DNA from: a virus
Length of the DNA stretch: 39,706 bases
Direction: 5' to 3' (one strand)
IMG/VR virus record: IMGVR_UViG_3300025870_001680
Location: 1 to 39,706 of that record
The notes below the pieces were generated by a model that worked only from the letters and a program-made list of their open reading frames with translations, ran no database searches and was not told the origin of the DNA. Both the position numbers and the translations under genes were made by a program. This document shows, in pieces, positions 8,126-14,403 of the stretch (the first letter of the stretch is position 1; each line of letters starts with the position of its first letter).

Positions 8126-9820
8126 ATGCCAACATATAAAATCGAAACAAGTAAATCCGTTAAATGTGATGAGTTCGTATTATTAGAACTTGATACACCT
8201 ATACAAACATTAGAAAGATTAACAAGTATAGTTGCATTAGGTAATAGTGCAAAGAATATTATAATAGAATATCGTTATTCAAATGATGGAAATGTTTGGT
8301 CTGAATGGATATCTTGGCCAGATTGGAATCTAAATCCTGGAGAACTTACTTGGTTTGGATTCAGAGTAAAATCGGATACATCTTGGAATTTTACAGGAAT
8401 AGATTTAGAATGGACTGGTGGAGAATTGTTAGGTGATTGTAAATGTTCAGTTATAAAATATAGTGAAGATTCTTTTATTGTTGATTGTGGAAATAACAAT
8501 CAATATGAATATTCAAATGCACTTGCAAGTGTAGGTATATGGCAAAAGATGTCGCAAAGTGTATTCAATAGATTTGGATGGCCAGTTGTGTATTTTAAAT
8601 GCGACCCTGTTGAGCAATCAAGAGATGTTGTATTCAAAGAATGGTCATTGTTAGAAGTTAGGGAATGTAAACAAATAAAAGTTGTTGTTCCAGACAATGA
8701 TTTTGGTTCTGGCGACTTTCAATTTACAGAATTCGATATCGACTTTGCTGATGAATTAGAATTTCAAATATCTAAAGAATCTTTTTGGACCGCATTCGGA
8801 ACTTATGAACAACCGGCAGAAAAGGATTTCTTATATTTTCCATTAGAAGGTAGAATGTATAGAATAAATTCAGCTCAAGAATCTAAAGATTTCATGAGAC
8901 AATCTAATTGGTGGAAAGGAACATTAGTAAAATGGAATGAATCTGATTCTATTATAAAAGATGCTGACATTCAAACTACAATAAACGAATTAACTCTTAA
9001 TTTTGAAGACGTAGGATTTGAAGCTGAAAGAGAAATAGAAGAAGCTGATATAGTTAAAGATGAACAATATGTTGTTAGAGCCGTTAACCTTAGTGATAAT
9101 GTGAGAGAAACTGTAAACTTACTTTGGGAACCAAATGGTGTTAAAGAAGAAAACTTAACTAATTACTTTACAGTTTTTAGTAAGTATCATTATGATTTAA
9201 CCCAAAAAGATACTTCTTATGCCATATCGGGAGCAACCGCTGTTAATGGTGCAACTGCCTATGGAGCAACAGCAACAGAATTAGTTACTTATCAAGATAC
9301 AATAGATGTAAGTAAAAACCTTAGTCTTATGTTTTGGTACAACGGAAAAGTAAGACCTACAAATCAAAACAATACTTGGAGGGAATTATTCAGGGGAGGT
9401 CAGAAAATTGAAATATATGTTTCAGGTAATTTCATAACAAAACTTAGATGTGCTGGCAAAACTTATACTATAAATGTTCCATTGAATGATTGGTATGCTT
9501 ACTATATTGGATTCAATAGAGTTGATAATACTATGACATTGAGAATTTGGAAAAGAGCAGATATTAGCAAAAAGACAACTAAAATGAGTATATTTTTTGA
9601 ATGTATAGATACTATACCGACTACTGTAACTGGAAATTGGAAACCTGTACTAATGAATAGTAATGATAGAATTGCATCGTTAAGATTCTTAAAGTATCCT
9701 GTAACACTCGAAAATCAATCAGTATTGTTTACTAAAATAGTATTTCCAGACGATGGTAATGCTTATATTGTGGATTCGTGTTTCCCTATTATGTATATGG
9801 ATCAATTACCAACAAGATAA
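8126..9820 (+). CDS. Putative virion structural protein with a C-terminal lectin-like domain
   Basis: 564 residues, strand-rich and aromatic, with no signal peptide or membrane segment. The N-terminal part has repeated Trp-containing beta motifs (DGNVWSEWISWPDW). The middle contains SGATAVNGATAYGATATE, a small Gly/Ala/Thr linker. The last 200 residues (MFWYNGKVRP through LNDWYAYYIGFNR) resemble a concanavalin/LamG-like jelly roll as found in tail or baseplate adhesins. The late-like promoter and size support a structural role. The exact virion part cannot be assigned. Confidence 0.6.
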   Translation: MPTYKIETSKSVKCDEFVLLELDTPIQTLERLTSIVALGNSAKNIIIEYRYSNDGNVWSEWISWPDWNLNPGELTWFGFRVKSDTSWNFTGIDLEWTGGELLGDCKCSVIKYSEDSFIVDCGNNNQYEYSNALASVGIWQKMSQSVFNRFGWPVVYFKCDPVEQSRDVVFKEWSLLEVRECKQIKVVVPDNDFGSGDFQFTEFDIDFADELEFQISKESFWTAFGTYEQPAEKDFLYFPLEGRMYRINSAQESKDFMRQSNWWKGTLVKWNESDSIIKDADIQTTINELTLNFEDVGFEAEREIEEADIVKDEQYVVRAVNLSDNVRETVNLLWEPNGVKEENLTNYFTVFSKYHYDLTQKDTSYAISGATAVNGATAYGATATELVTYQDTIDVSKNLSLMFWYNGKVRPTNQNNTWRELFRGGQKIEIYVSGNFITKLRCAGKTYTINVPLNDWYAYYIGFNRVDNTMTLRIWKRADISKKTTKMSIFFECIDTIPTTVTGNWKPVLMNSNDRIASLRFLKYPVTLENQSVLFTKIVFPDDGNAYIVDSCFPIMYMDQLPTR

Positions 9821-9842
9821 TATATTTCGTTTTAAATTAGGT

Positions 9843-9867
9843 ATTGTCATTATTTATGTGTATCTTG
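9843..9867 (+). promoter_or_regulatory. Bacteroidota-type promoter, nearly leaderless
   Basis: ATTGTCA (9843-9849) and TATCTTG (9861-9867) match the conserved core of the promoters at 10738, 13913 and 31112, with the same 17-base offset from TTGTC to the -7 box. The -7 box ends five bases before the ATG at 9873, so transcription would begin at or next to the start codon. Confidence 0.6.
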
Positions 9868-9872
9868 TGTGT

Positions 9873-10181
9873 ATGGAAAGTAAAAAATACGTAAGAACAA
9901 AAGTAGTTGTTATTCCAGGTGGAACAGCAAAAATCAGAGAATCAGCATTTGAAAGTATAAATCATAGTACAGTTTGGGAACTTCAAAGAAAAACTTTAGG
10001 TTTCTATGACCACAAAGATGCTGAATATTTTGTAGAACATTGGAAAGGACAACACGACTACAAAGAAGCTCTTCCTAAAAAAGATATGGAATTTGTAGTT
10101 TATTTCGAAAATTTTCATGGTAAAATTGCAGAAGATGTTATTTTCAAATCTAAAGATTGGGAGCCATACTATTTACATTAA
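9873..10181 (+). CDS. Small protein of unknown function
   Basis: 102 residues when started at MESKKYVRTK. The frame is open upstream inside the preceding gene, but the promoter at 9843-9867 makes the ATG at 9873 the sensible start. The product has a strand-rich N-terminus (TKVVVIPGGTAKIRE) and an acidic aromatic end. No family recognised. Its mRNA is predicted to be leaderless or nearly so. Confidence 0.7.
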   Translation: MESKKYVRTKVVVIPGGTAKIRESAFESINHSTVWELQRKTLGFYDHKDAEYFVEHWKGQHDYKEALPKKDMEFVVYFENFHGKIAEDVIFKSKDWEPYYLH

Positions 10182-10188
10182 ATAGTGC

Positions 10189-10719
10189 ATGAAAAGTTTT
10201 AGACATTTTTTAAAAGAATCCAAGAAATACTACAAAGGCGTAGATAAAGACGATAAAGACGATAGAGAAGCCTTGTTCAAAAAACAAACATCTAAATCAG
10301 ATTCTTCTGATAGTGCATATAAAGATGCTCCTGGTGATGAGGAAGCTCGTGAAGAAGGAAAAGTCAAAACAAGTAAACATACTAAGAAATACAACAAACT
10401 TTACAAGAAAGAATCGGTAAACGAAGATAAAAAATCAGAAGGTTTAAATGGTAGCAAAATTGATGATGCTGCAATCGAAAAGGGTCTTGAAAAGAAAAAA
10501 GAAGAATCCGGAGTTGATATGGATATTCTAAGAACTATTATGAAAAGAGGATTAGCTGCTTGGAAAACTGGTCACAGACCGGGCGCAAATCAACAACAGT
10601 GGGGGTACGCGCGCGTAAATTCTTTCTTAACTAAAGGTAGTGGAACTTGGGGAAAAGCGGATAAAGATATGGCAGATGAAGTTCGAAAAAGAGGTCAAGA
10701 TAAAAAGTTAAAAAGTTAA
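10189..10719 (+). CDS. Leader-bearing basic protein with a conserved phage domain
   Basis: 176 residues. MKSFRHFLKE is a leader variant with L-K-E at 8-10; ESVNED further on is similar. After a disordered Lys/Asp/Ser-rich segment, the C-terminal 60 residues (IMKRGLAAWKTGHRPG through WGYARVNSFLTKG) look like a conserved domain found in T4-like phage and some large virus proteins (DUF5824-like by my recollection, not checked). An ATTAAATA overlaps the gap only four bases before the ATG, too close to be its promoter. Co-transcription with 9873 is likely. Confidence 0.75.
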   Translation: MKSFRHFLKESKKYYKGVDKDDKDDREALFKKQTSKSDSSDSAYKDAPGDEEAREEGKVKTSKHTKKYNKLYKKESVNEDKKSEGLNGSKIDDAAIEKGLEKKKEESGVDMDILRTIMKRGLAAWKTGHRPGANQQQWGYARVNSFLTKGSGTWGKADKDMADEVRKRGQDKKLKS

Positions 10720-10731
10720 AAATAAGTAGTT

Positions 10732-10782
10732 CAAAAGTTGCAATTGTCGATTTAATTGTGTATCTTATCTTTGTTGGTGGGG
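10732..10782 (+). repeat. Direct repeat copy 1 (promoter repeat, left flank of cassette region)
   Basis: This 51-base stretch matches 13907-13957 at 47 of 51 positions without gaps. Each copy contains a complete promoter and the start of its transcribed leader. The two copies bracket the cassette-like region. Confidence 0.9.
10738..10767 (+). promoter_or_regulatory. Bacteroidota-type promoter A
   Basis: TTG (10738-10740), 20 bases, then TATCTTA (10761-10767), in place of the Bacteroidota -33 TTG and -7 TAnnTTTG. Downstream is TTTGTTGGTGGGG, shared with promoter B. The transcribed leader then holds an 8-bp hairpin, TGTGTAGT (10786-10793) with ACTACACA (10806-10813). Confidence 0.75.
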
Positions 10783-10835
10783 TAGTGTGTAGTGCCTACT
10801 TGAAAACTACACAAACAACATAAAAAATTAATAAA

Positions 10836-11090
10836 ATGGGAAATATAGATTTGAATAACTGCAAAAAAGGAGATAAACTACTAAGTTCACAAGGTTCTGA
10901 ATTAGAATATATTGGTAAAACACCTTGGAAACATTATACATACTTAGAACACGTGGTTAGGTATATAAAAGATAAGGACGGAAAACCATACTCAAAGGAG
11001 AATTACGGAACTAGAACTAATGATGGATTTACATTTGCTAAAAATAGACAGCCTGAAACGGATAATGATATAGTTGAAATACTAAACTAG
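10836..11090 (+). CDS. Small phage-type protein of unknown function
   Basis: 84 residues, mixed charge, beginning MGNIDLNNCKKGDKLLSSQG. The GDKLLSSQGSELEYIG stretch looks like a small beta-barrel or SH3-like start. It is the first gene behind promoter A, with a leader of about 65 bases containing a hairpin. No family recognised. Confidence 0.7.
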   Translation: MGNIDLNNCKKGDKLLSSQGSELEYIGKTPWKHYTYLEHVVRYIKDKDGKPYSKENYGTRTNDGFTFAKNRQPETDNDIVEILN

Positions 11091-11125
11091 TATTAATGCT
11101 AACTTTTAAGCTAAAAACAGTAAAT

Positions 11126-11236
11126 ATGAAAAACGAAATAATATTTGGATTAATAATAATACTTGAAGTAATGATAAATGTAATTAGATACACAATACCT
11201 TTATTGATTTTAGGTTTTGTTATGTGTCTTTTTTAA
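11126..11236 (+). CDS. Tiny single-span membrane peptide
   Basis: 36 codons, ATG 11126 to TAA 11234-11236. Nearly all residues after MKNE are hydrophobic (IIFGLIIILEVMINV and LLILGFVMCLF), giving one or two membrane segments. It precedes attC-like site a directly, the usual position of a cassette gene. Small size keeps confidence moderate. Confidence 0.5.
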   Translation: MKNEIIFGLIIILEVMINVIRYTIPLLILGFVMCLF

Positions 11237-11242
11237 TTGCAT

Positions 11243-11308
11243 CATAACGTTTTGGCTATGATTTGGAATTTGAGGAACGAAAATTATAAAATATAGGTGG
11301 TGTTAGCC
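11243..11308 (+). repeat. attC-like site a
   Basis: CATAACG (11243-11249) on the left and GTTAGCC (11302-11308) on the right are arranged like the R'' and R' boxes of an integron attC. CTATGATTT and AAAATATAG inside can pair imperfectly. The first bases of the next cassette, TTAGCCA (11303-11309), are the reverse complement of TGGCTAA at its other end (11536-11542). Confidence 0.5.
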
Positions 11309-11327
11309 ATCTTTTAAAATTACGGAT

Positions 11328-11522
11328 ATGGAACAGAAAACTATTAATGACTTTATAAAGGAGCTTCAAAGCATAAGTGCTGATAAAAGAGAGTTGCCAC
11401 TAATTACACAATGCCCTAATGGATTGGAAGTTTACCCAAGTATTAAAATGAAGTTTGAGAATTATGGCTCTCCTTTACTTGGCGACAAAATAGAAGCAAT
11501 GATGATTACTTGGAAAGACTAA
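11328..11522 (+). CDS. Cassette-borne small protein
   Basis: 64 residues, MEQKTINDFIKELQS at the start and MMITWKD at the end. Amphipathic and soluble, no motif recognised. It lies between attC-like sites a and b, in the same orientation as every other cassette gene and with about 10 bases between its stop and the next site, the compact layout of integron cassettes. Confidence 0.65.
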   Translation: MEQKTINDFIKELQSISADKRELPLITQCPNGLEVYPSIKMKFENYGSPLLGDKIEAMMITWKD

Positions 11523-11534
11523 GTAATTTTTATT

Positions 11535-11566
11535 GTGGCTAATGCTACAACTAAACAATGTTATTA
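11535..11566 (+). repeat. attC-like site b (short, degenerate)
   Basis: TTGTGGC (11533-11539) and GCTACAA (11544-11550) pair with one G-T wobble, followed by GTTATTA at 11560-11566 in the R' position. GGCTAAT replaces the expected GGCTAAC, so the left box is one base off. Confidence 0.4.
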
Positions 11567-11579
11567 ATGATTTAAAGAG

Positions 11580-11891
11580 ATGAAGATGACAGCTAAAGAA
11601 ATTTTACAGGATTTAATTTCAACTATTGAAAAAAATTCAACAGATAATAAAGCCACAATAACAAATGTTGATTTATGGGTAAAAAGCTGGAAAGAAGAAC
11701 TAAAGAAAGTTAATAATGTTGTTTTAGATGATGTTAGCGAGATGTTTGATTTTGCGGGGTATTTATATGGCAACTTTGACTACCACGACAACACAAAATA
11801 TGGAGATATTTACATACATAATGACAACAATCTAAAATACACTAGAGAGAAAATATACCAACAATGGCTAGGTACTAGAAATTCTCGCTAA
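11580..11891 (+). CDS. Cassette-borne protein of unknown function
   Basis: 103 residues; ATGAAGATG offers starts at 11580 or 11586. The N-terminal helix is followed by acidic aromatic sequence (FDFAGYLYGNFDYHDN) and a Tyr/Gln-rich end. The stop codon overlaps the left box of attC-like site c, so coding sequence and recombination site abut exactly. No family recognised. Confidence 0.65.
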   Translation: MKMTAKEILQDLISTIEKNSTDNKATITNVDLWVKSWKEELKKVNNVVLDDVSEMFDFAGYLYGNFDYHDNTKYGDIYIHNDNNLKYTREKIYQQWLGTRNSR

Positions 11892-11910
11892 CGGTTTGGG
11901 TATGGTTAGT
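11887..11910 (+). repeat. attC-like site c (truncated)
   Basis: GCTAACG at 11887-11893 and GGTTAG ending at 11909 give a CTAAC/GTTAG dyad only 22 bases across. TAACGGTTTGGGTATGG strongly resembles the left part of sites a, h and i. It is probably a decayed site that has lost its centre. Confidence 0.4.
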
Positions 11911-11935
11911 TTTTAATTGATAAAAATAAAATAAG

Positions 11936-12109
11936 ATGGGATATAAAACACCAAAAGAAATAATGAAACAATGGGAAATAGATAAAGAAAAATTAACTAT
12001 ACCTGTTGTTAGCAAGCCGAAGGGTACGGTTTGCGAACACTTATTTGACACTGATTACCATAACAAACAGTACGTTTGTGAATGTGGGGAAGTTAGAAAA
12101 ATGGTATAG
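11936..12109 (+). CDS. Small cassette protein with a Cys pair
   Basis: 57 residues, ATG 11936 to TAG 12107-12109. The end reads CEHLFDTDY then YVCECGEVRKM, three Cys plus His residues spaced like a small zinc ribbon. The frame uses the codons of the region well and explains this stretch better than the overlapping frame beginning at 12006. Function unknown. Confidence 0.6.
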   Translation: MGYKTPKEIMKQWEIDKEKLTIPVVSKPKGTVCEHLFDTDYHNKQYVCECGEVRKMV

Positions 12110-12111
12110 CA

Positions 12112-12137
12112 AACTGATTGCTAATGTTAAAAATAAA
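12112..12137 (+). repeat. Small inverted repeat before a new gene (possible degenerate attC)
   Basis: AGCAA and TTGCT flanking ACTGA (within 12107-12125) form a short hairpin followed by ATGTTAAAAA, the same order of elements as site b. It is too short to call with confidence. Confidence 0.25.
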
Positions 12138-12149
12138 TATTGTAACGAT

Positions 12150-12341
12150 ATGGAAGAAGATATAAAAGATACGCTAAGACTGTTTGAAATGGGACTTAGA
12201 AATGAAGAACAAGCGGTAACAGAGTTATTGAATTTATTTAATGTTAACTACTATGGAGAGTCCATTTACAATACTAATGGTATTATAAAAAGCAAGTTTG
12301 ATGACCCTAGAATAGTTGCATTTAAGAATAATTGTAGTTAA
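12150..12341 (+). CDS. Cassette-borne small acidic protein
   Basis: 63 residues if started at MEEDIKDTLRLFEMG (ATG 12150). The frame is open further upstream but there it overlaps the better-supported gene ending at 12109, so the shorter form is preferred. The N-terminal helix followed by NEEQAVTELLNLFN looks like a small helical bundle. No family recognised. Confidence 0.6.
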   Translation: MEEDIKDTLRLFEMGLRNEEQAVTELLNLFNVNYYGESIYNTNGIIKSKFDDPRIVAFKNNCS

Positions 12342-12381
12342 TGGTAAGGCTATGATTAGTGCCATTTAAAATAAATAAATT

Positions 12382-12706
12382 ATGGAATACGAACTAAAAA
12401 AAAAAAATAGAAGCACCAAAAATTGAGGGTATGGATGAAATGGCATTAAATATAGCTAATGTTACCCAACGTTTTATTTCTGAAGTGCAAAAACAAGAAG
12501 AGGAACTATTTACAACTGCTTTGCGAACTATGGCAGAACCTCCAATAAAAGGTGAGATAACAAAGGGGAAAATAAGCTGGCGAGGAATTAGAATAATAAG
12601 GCAACAAATAGGACTTGACTCTTATAGTTGGCTAGAGCAAAGAGGGAAACAAATAAGCCCTAAATTTCACATAAAAGCTAAGTTGCCTGACTTAAATGTT
12701 GGGTAA
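12382..12706 (+). pseudogene. Cassette gene broken by one base in a run of 12 A
   Basis: ATG at 12382 begins MEYELKKK and then meets a run of 12 A at 12396-12407. In the frame as written it stops soon after. Dropping one A joins it to MDEMALNIANVTQRFISEV (open from 12431), giving IEAPKIEGMDEMALN without a break and a protein of about 107 residues. Either the run was miscounted, or the gene varies in phase by slippage, or it is a fresh pseudogene. The joined product is helical with a Trp-containing core and no known motif. Confidence 0.65.
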
Positions 12707-12758
12707 TGAACAGTGTAATAACTGTGAGGAACGAATTGTTATTAATACCGTGTTATAA
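12703..12758 (+). repeat. attC-like site f
   Basis: TAATAAC (12716-12722) pairs with GTTATTA (12738-12744). Further out AACA (12709-12712) pairs with TGTT (12750-12753), with unpaired bases between, as in attC folds that rely on extrahelical bases. The right box continues as GTTATAATTA (12752-12761), which is the start of the next cassette. Confidence 0.65.
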
Positions 12759-12767
12759 TTAGTTAAT

Positions 12768-12938
12768 ATGAATAAAGATAAATATGTTGGAATGTACCTC
12801 GAAAGACATTTAAAAGGGTGCAAATTAGATTATGGAATGGAGTATTTAACCCTAAGAGATGAACTTATTGATAAAGCAGAAAAGAAATGGAAAAAAGTTG
12901 TTCGTAGATATGGAACGGCTAAATCTAAAGGTAATTAA
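12768..12938 (+). CDS. Cassette-borne small basic protein
   Basis: 56 residues, ATG 12768, TAA 12936-12938. MNKDKYVGMYLERHLKGC is followed by a Lys/Arg-rich helical end (AEKKWKKVVRRYG), so it could bind nucleic acid. It fills a cassette whose first 10 bases (12752-12761) and last 10 bases (12936-12945) are exact reverse complements; the stop codon is part of that terminal box. Confidence 0.65.
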   Translation: MNKDKYVGMYLERHLKGCKLDYGMEYLTLRDELIDKAEKKWKKVVRRYGTAKSKGN

Positions 12939-12996
12939 TTATAACGAATACAGTAATAACTGGCGTTAGCTTGTTATTAATGCTGTGTTATGCGTA
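12936..12996 (+). repeat. attC-like site g
   Basis: Left box TATAAC, then CAG-TAATAAC (12951-12960), an asymmetric loop, GTTATTA (12973-12979), an ATG bulge, CTG, and right box GTTATGCG (12987-12994). Arms and bulges lie in the order expected of a folded attC. This and site j are the best sites in the array. Confidence 0.75.
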
Positions 12997-13008
12997 GCTA
13001 AAATAATT

Positions 13009-13069
13009 AATCAGGTCATCTCACAAGACGGTAAATCTCGGTTATTACGTGGCGACTGAGTGCCTGATT
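13009..13069 (+). ncRNA. Candidate structured RNA inside an ORF-poor cassette
   Basis: AATCAGG (13009-13015) and CCTGATT (13063-13069) form a 7-bp closing stem; CTCA and TGAG can form an inner stem, and CGGTAA with TTATTACG a further hairpin. The span of 61 bases and absence of a T-arm sequence rule out an ordinary tRNA. The cassette carrying it encodes at most a 17-residue peptide, so an RNA product is plausible. Confidence 0.35.
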
Positions 13070-13090
13070 TTAAAACAAATAAATTAAAGT

Positions 13091-13144
13091 ATGAAGTGGA
13101 TGTCACCAAAAGAAAAAGCAGAATACTTTTTTGGTAAAAGTTAG
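13091..13144 (+). CDS. Possible 17-residue peptide or gene remnant
   Basis: ATG 13091 to TAG 13142: MKWMSPKEKAEYFFGKS. It resembles the beginning of a longer small protein and may be the truncated remnant of the original cassette gene. No independent support beyond position. Confidence 0.25.
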   Translation: MKWMSPKEKAEYFFGKS

Positions 13145-13159
13145 TAATTCTATAAATAG

Positions 13160-13180
13160 CCACTAAACGCTAATTAGTGG
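13160..13180 (+). repeat. Perfect 7-bp hairpin
   Basis: CCACTAA (13160-13166) and TTAGTGG (13174-13180) flank ACGCTAA. No T-run follows, so it is not a standard terminator. It lies just before attC-like site h. Confidence 0.5.
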
Positions 13181-13191
13181 CAAAATATAGT

Positions 13192-13223
13192 TACGCATAA
13201 CGGCTATTGTATGGCACGTAGCC
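13192..13223 (+). repeat. attC-like site h
   Basis: The left box TACGCATAAC (13192-13201) is the exact reverse complement of GTTATGCGTA (12987-12996), the start of the same cassette. GGCTA (13202-13206) pairs with TAGCC (13219-13223). The right GTT box is not obvious, so the right half may be damaged. Confidence 0.6.
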
Positions 13224-13248
13224 TCACTAAATTTAATAAATAGAACAG

Positions 13249-13533
13249 ATGAATATTTTAAAAGACTTACTTGATATACACGAACCAAAGCTATGTGCTA
13301 TACAAATTGTTAGCGATAGTTTTAGCGTGGGGGATTATGTGTTCGTTAGTAAATACGGAGATGCAGACCCAAATGACCCTTGGCACGTTGGAATAGTAAA
13401 TGAAATTGGCATAGACCACAAAGGCTCTTTTATCCGTATTTACGACACTGGTGTACGGACTTGGAGAAATGCAGTAAAGATTGACAAAGAAGCTGGTGAT
13501 AGTATTTTAAGTGTGTATGCAAATTATCGCTAA
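13249..13533 (+). CDS. Cassette-borne protein, possible SH3-like fold
   Basis: 94 residues. FSVGDYVFVSKYGDADPNDPWHVGIVNEIG and SFIRIYDTGVRTWRNAVKI suggest a small beta-barrel of the SH3 or KOW type, with alternating strands and Gly/Asp turns. Its stop codon overlaps the left box of site i. It is the best-conserved-looking cassette gene and shows no sign of damage. Function unknown. Confidence 0.7.
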   Translation: MNILKDLLDIHEPKLCAIQIVSDSFSVGDYVFVSKYGDADPNDPWHVGIVNEIGIDHKGSFIRIYDTGVRTWRNAVKIDKEAGDSILSVYANYR

Positions 13534-13585
13534 CGTTTAGTATATGAGCCTGTACTTGTATGGCTTATATACATTGTTAGGTGTA
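13528..13585 (+). repeat. attC-like site i
   Basis: CGCTAAC (13528-13534), then GTATATGAGCC (13540-13550), a 11-base loop, GGCTTATATAC (13562-13572) and GTTAGGTGTA (13576-13585). The inner arms match over 11 bases with one G-T wobble and the outer boxes are CTAAC and GTTAG, the standard attC order. Confidence 0.75.
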
Positions 13586-13606
13586 GTTAATTTTAAAAGC
13601 AAGATT

Positions 13607-13810
13607 ATGAATATAAAAATAGATGCAGTAGAAGGAATTAGTTTAAAAAACCAATTACAGATTATTTCTGACTACATAGGTAAAGATAAAGAACCAAGAC
13701 TTACAGGTGGTGTTAGTGGTTTAAAGATTGAAAGCTGTGGTAGAAGATACCACGTAAGCTGTAAAAGAACACAAACTTTATGGTCTTTTAAAATATGGTG
13801 GGGTGTTTAA
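13607..13810 (+). CDS. Cassette-borne protein of unknown function
   Basis: 67 residues started at MNIKIDAVEGISLK. An upstream in-frame ATG at 13544 lies inside attC-like site i, so the later start is preferred. The sequence has a helix, then GGVSGLKIESCGRRYHVSC, strand-rich with two Cys, and ends SFKIWWGV. The cassette carrying it has perfectly complementary ends (13576-13585 and 13812-13821). Confidence 0.65.
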   Translation: MNIKIDAVEGISLKNQLQIISDYIGKDKEPRLTGGVSGLKIESCGRRYHVSCKRTQTLWSFKIWWGV

Positions 13811-13811
13811 T

Positions 13812-13869
13812 TACACCTAACATTGAAATAATAACTGCCCTTTAGGGTTGTTATTATAGAATGTTAAAA
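13812..13869 (+). repeat. attC-like site j, the most complete
   Basis: Left box CACCTAAC; AACATT (13819-13824) pairs with AATGTT (13860-13865); ATAATAAC (13828-13835) with GTTATTAT (13850-13857); CCCT with AGGG around the tip. Unpaired GAA and AG separate the arms. The right box is GTTAAAA. This is a full attC-type cruciform with extrahelical bases. Confidence 0.8.
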
Positions 13870-13893
13870 GCCGTTTTAATGGCTTTATTTTTA
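13867..13893 (+). terminator. Rho-independent terminator at the end of the cassette array
   Basis: AAAGCC (13867-13872) and GGCTTT (13881-13886) with an 8-base loop, then TATTTTT. It starts inside the right box of site j and closes the array. Confidence 0.85.
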
Positions 13894-13906
13894 AAAATAC
13901 TTGATC

Positions 13907-13957
13907 CAAAAGTTGCAATTGTCAATTTAATTCGGTATCTTGTCTTTGTTGGTGGGG
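13907..13957 (+). repeat. Direct repeat copy 2 (promoter repeat, right flank of cassette region)
   Basis: 47 of 51 bases match 10732-10782. The copies are 3175 bases apart and in the same orientation. Confidence 0.9.
13913..13942 (+). promoter_or_regulatory. Bacteroidota-type promoter B
   Basis: TTG (13913-13915), 20 bases, TATCTTG (13936-13942), a closer match to TAnnTTTG than promoter A. It lies just after the terminator at 13893 and drives the gene at 13997. Confidence 0.8.
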
Positions 13958-13996
13958 GTAGTACCTTTATCGCGTTTAACTTTTAAACTACTAAAA

Positions 13997-14377
13997 ATGG
14001 CATTTACAAGAACAGAATTAAACAGTTTCAGAACAGATTTCGCTAGTGCAGTTGCTAAACTTGAAAAGCAATACAAAGTTGAAATAGGAATAGGTAACAT
14101 ATCTTATACGGATCAATCCTTTACTTCTAAACTAAAGGTAACAAAAACCGTAACAAGTGATGGGAAGAAAACTTCAAGTCAAGAAGTTGAATTCAACAAC
14201 CTTTGTTTCAGATTCGGTTTGAAAAAAGGAGATTTCAAAAAAAGATTTTCATTTAACGGAAGTGAATTTGAACTTACTGGTTTCAAACCAAGAAGTCCTA
14301 AGTTTCCTATTGTTGCAACTAAAATAGGAACTGGTCAATCGTACAAGCTTCCAAAAAGAGCAATTGCAACACTTTAA
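13997..14377 (+). CDS. Small phage protein of unknown function
   Basis: 126 residues from MAFTRTELNSFRTDF. An in-frame ATG at 13940 overlaps promoter B, so it cannot be the start of its transcript. The N-terminus is helical; the middle has strands (KLKVTKTVTSDGKK) and the end is basic (PRSPKFPIVATKIG, YKLPKRA). No motif recognised. Gene density and promoter class suggest an early host-takeover gene. Confidence 0.75.
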   Translation: MAFTRTELNSFRTDFASAVAKLEKQYKVEIGIGNISYTDQSFTSKLKVTKTVTSDGKKTSSQEVEFNNLCFRFGLKKGDFKKRFSFNGSEFELTGFKPRSPKFPIVATKIGTGQSYKLPKRAIATL

Positions 14378-14403
14378 AATTTACTAATCTAAAATCAATA
14401 AAT

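Noticed and set aside
10177-10184. ATTAAATA as promoter of the gene at 10189
   Set aside because: It is only four bases from the start codon, which leaves no room for a transcription start; likely a chance match at the stop codon.
12006-12149. N-terminal extension of the gene at 12150
   Set aside because: It overlaps the better supported gene 11936-12109 in another frame, and its composition is unlike the neighbours.
13009-13069. tRNA gene
   Set aside because: It has a 7-bp acceptor-like stem but only 47 bases inside it and no T-arm or anticodon loop pattern.
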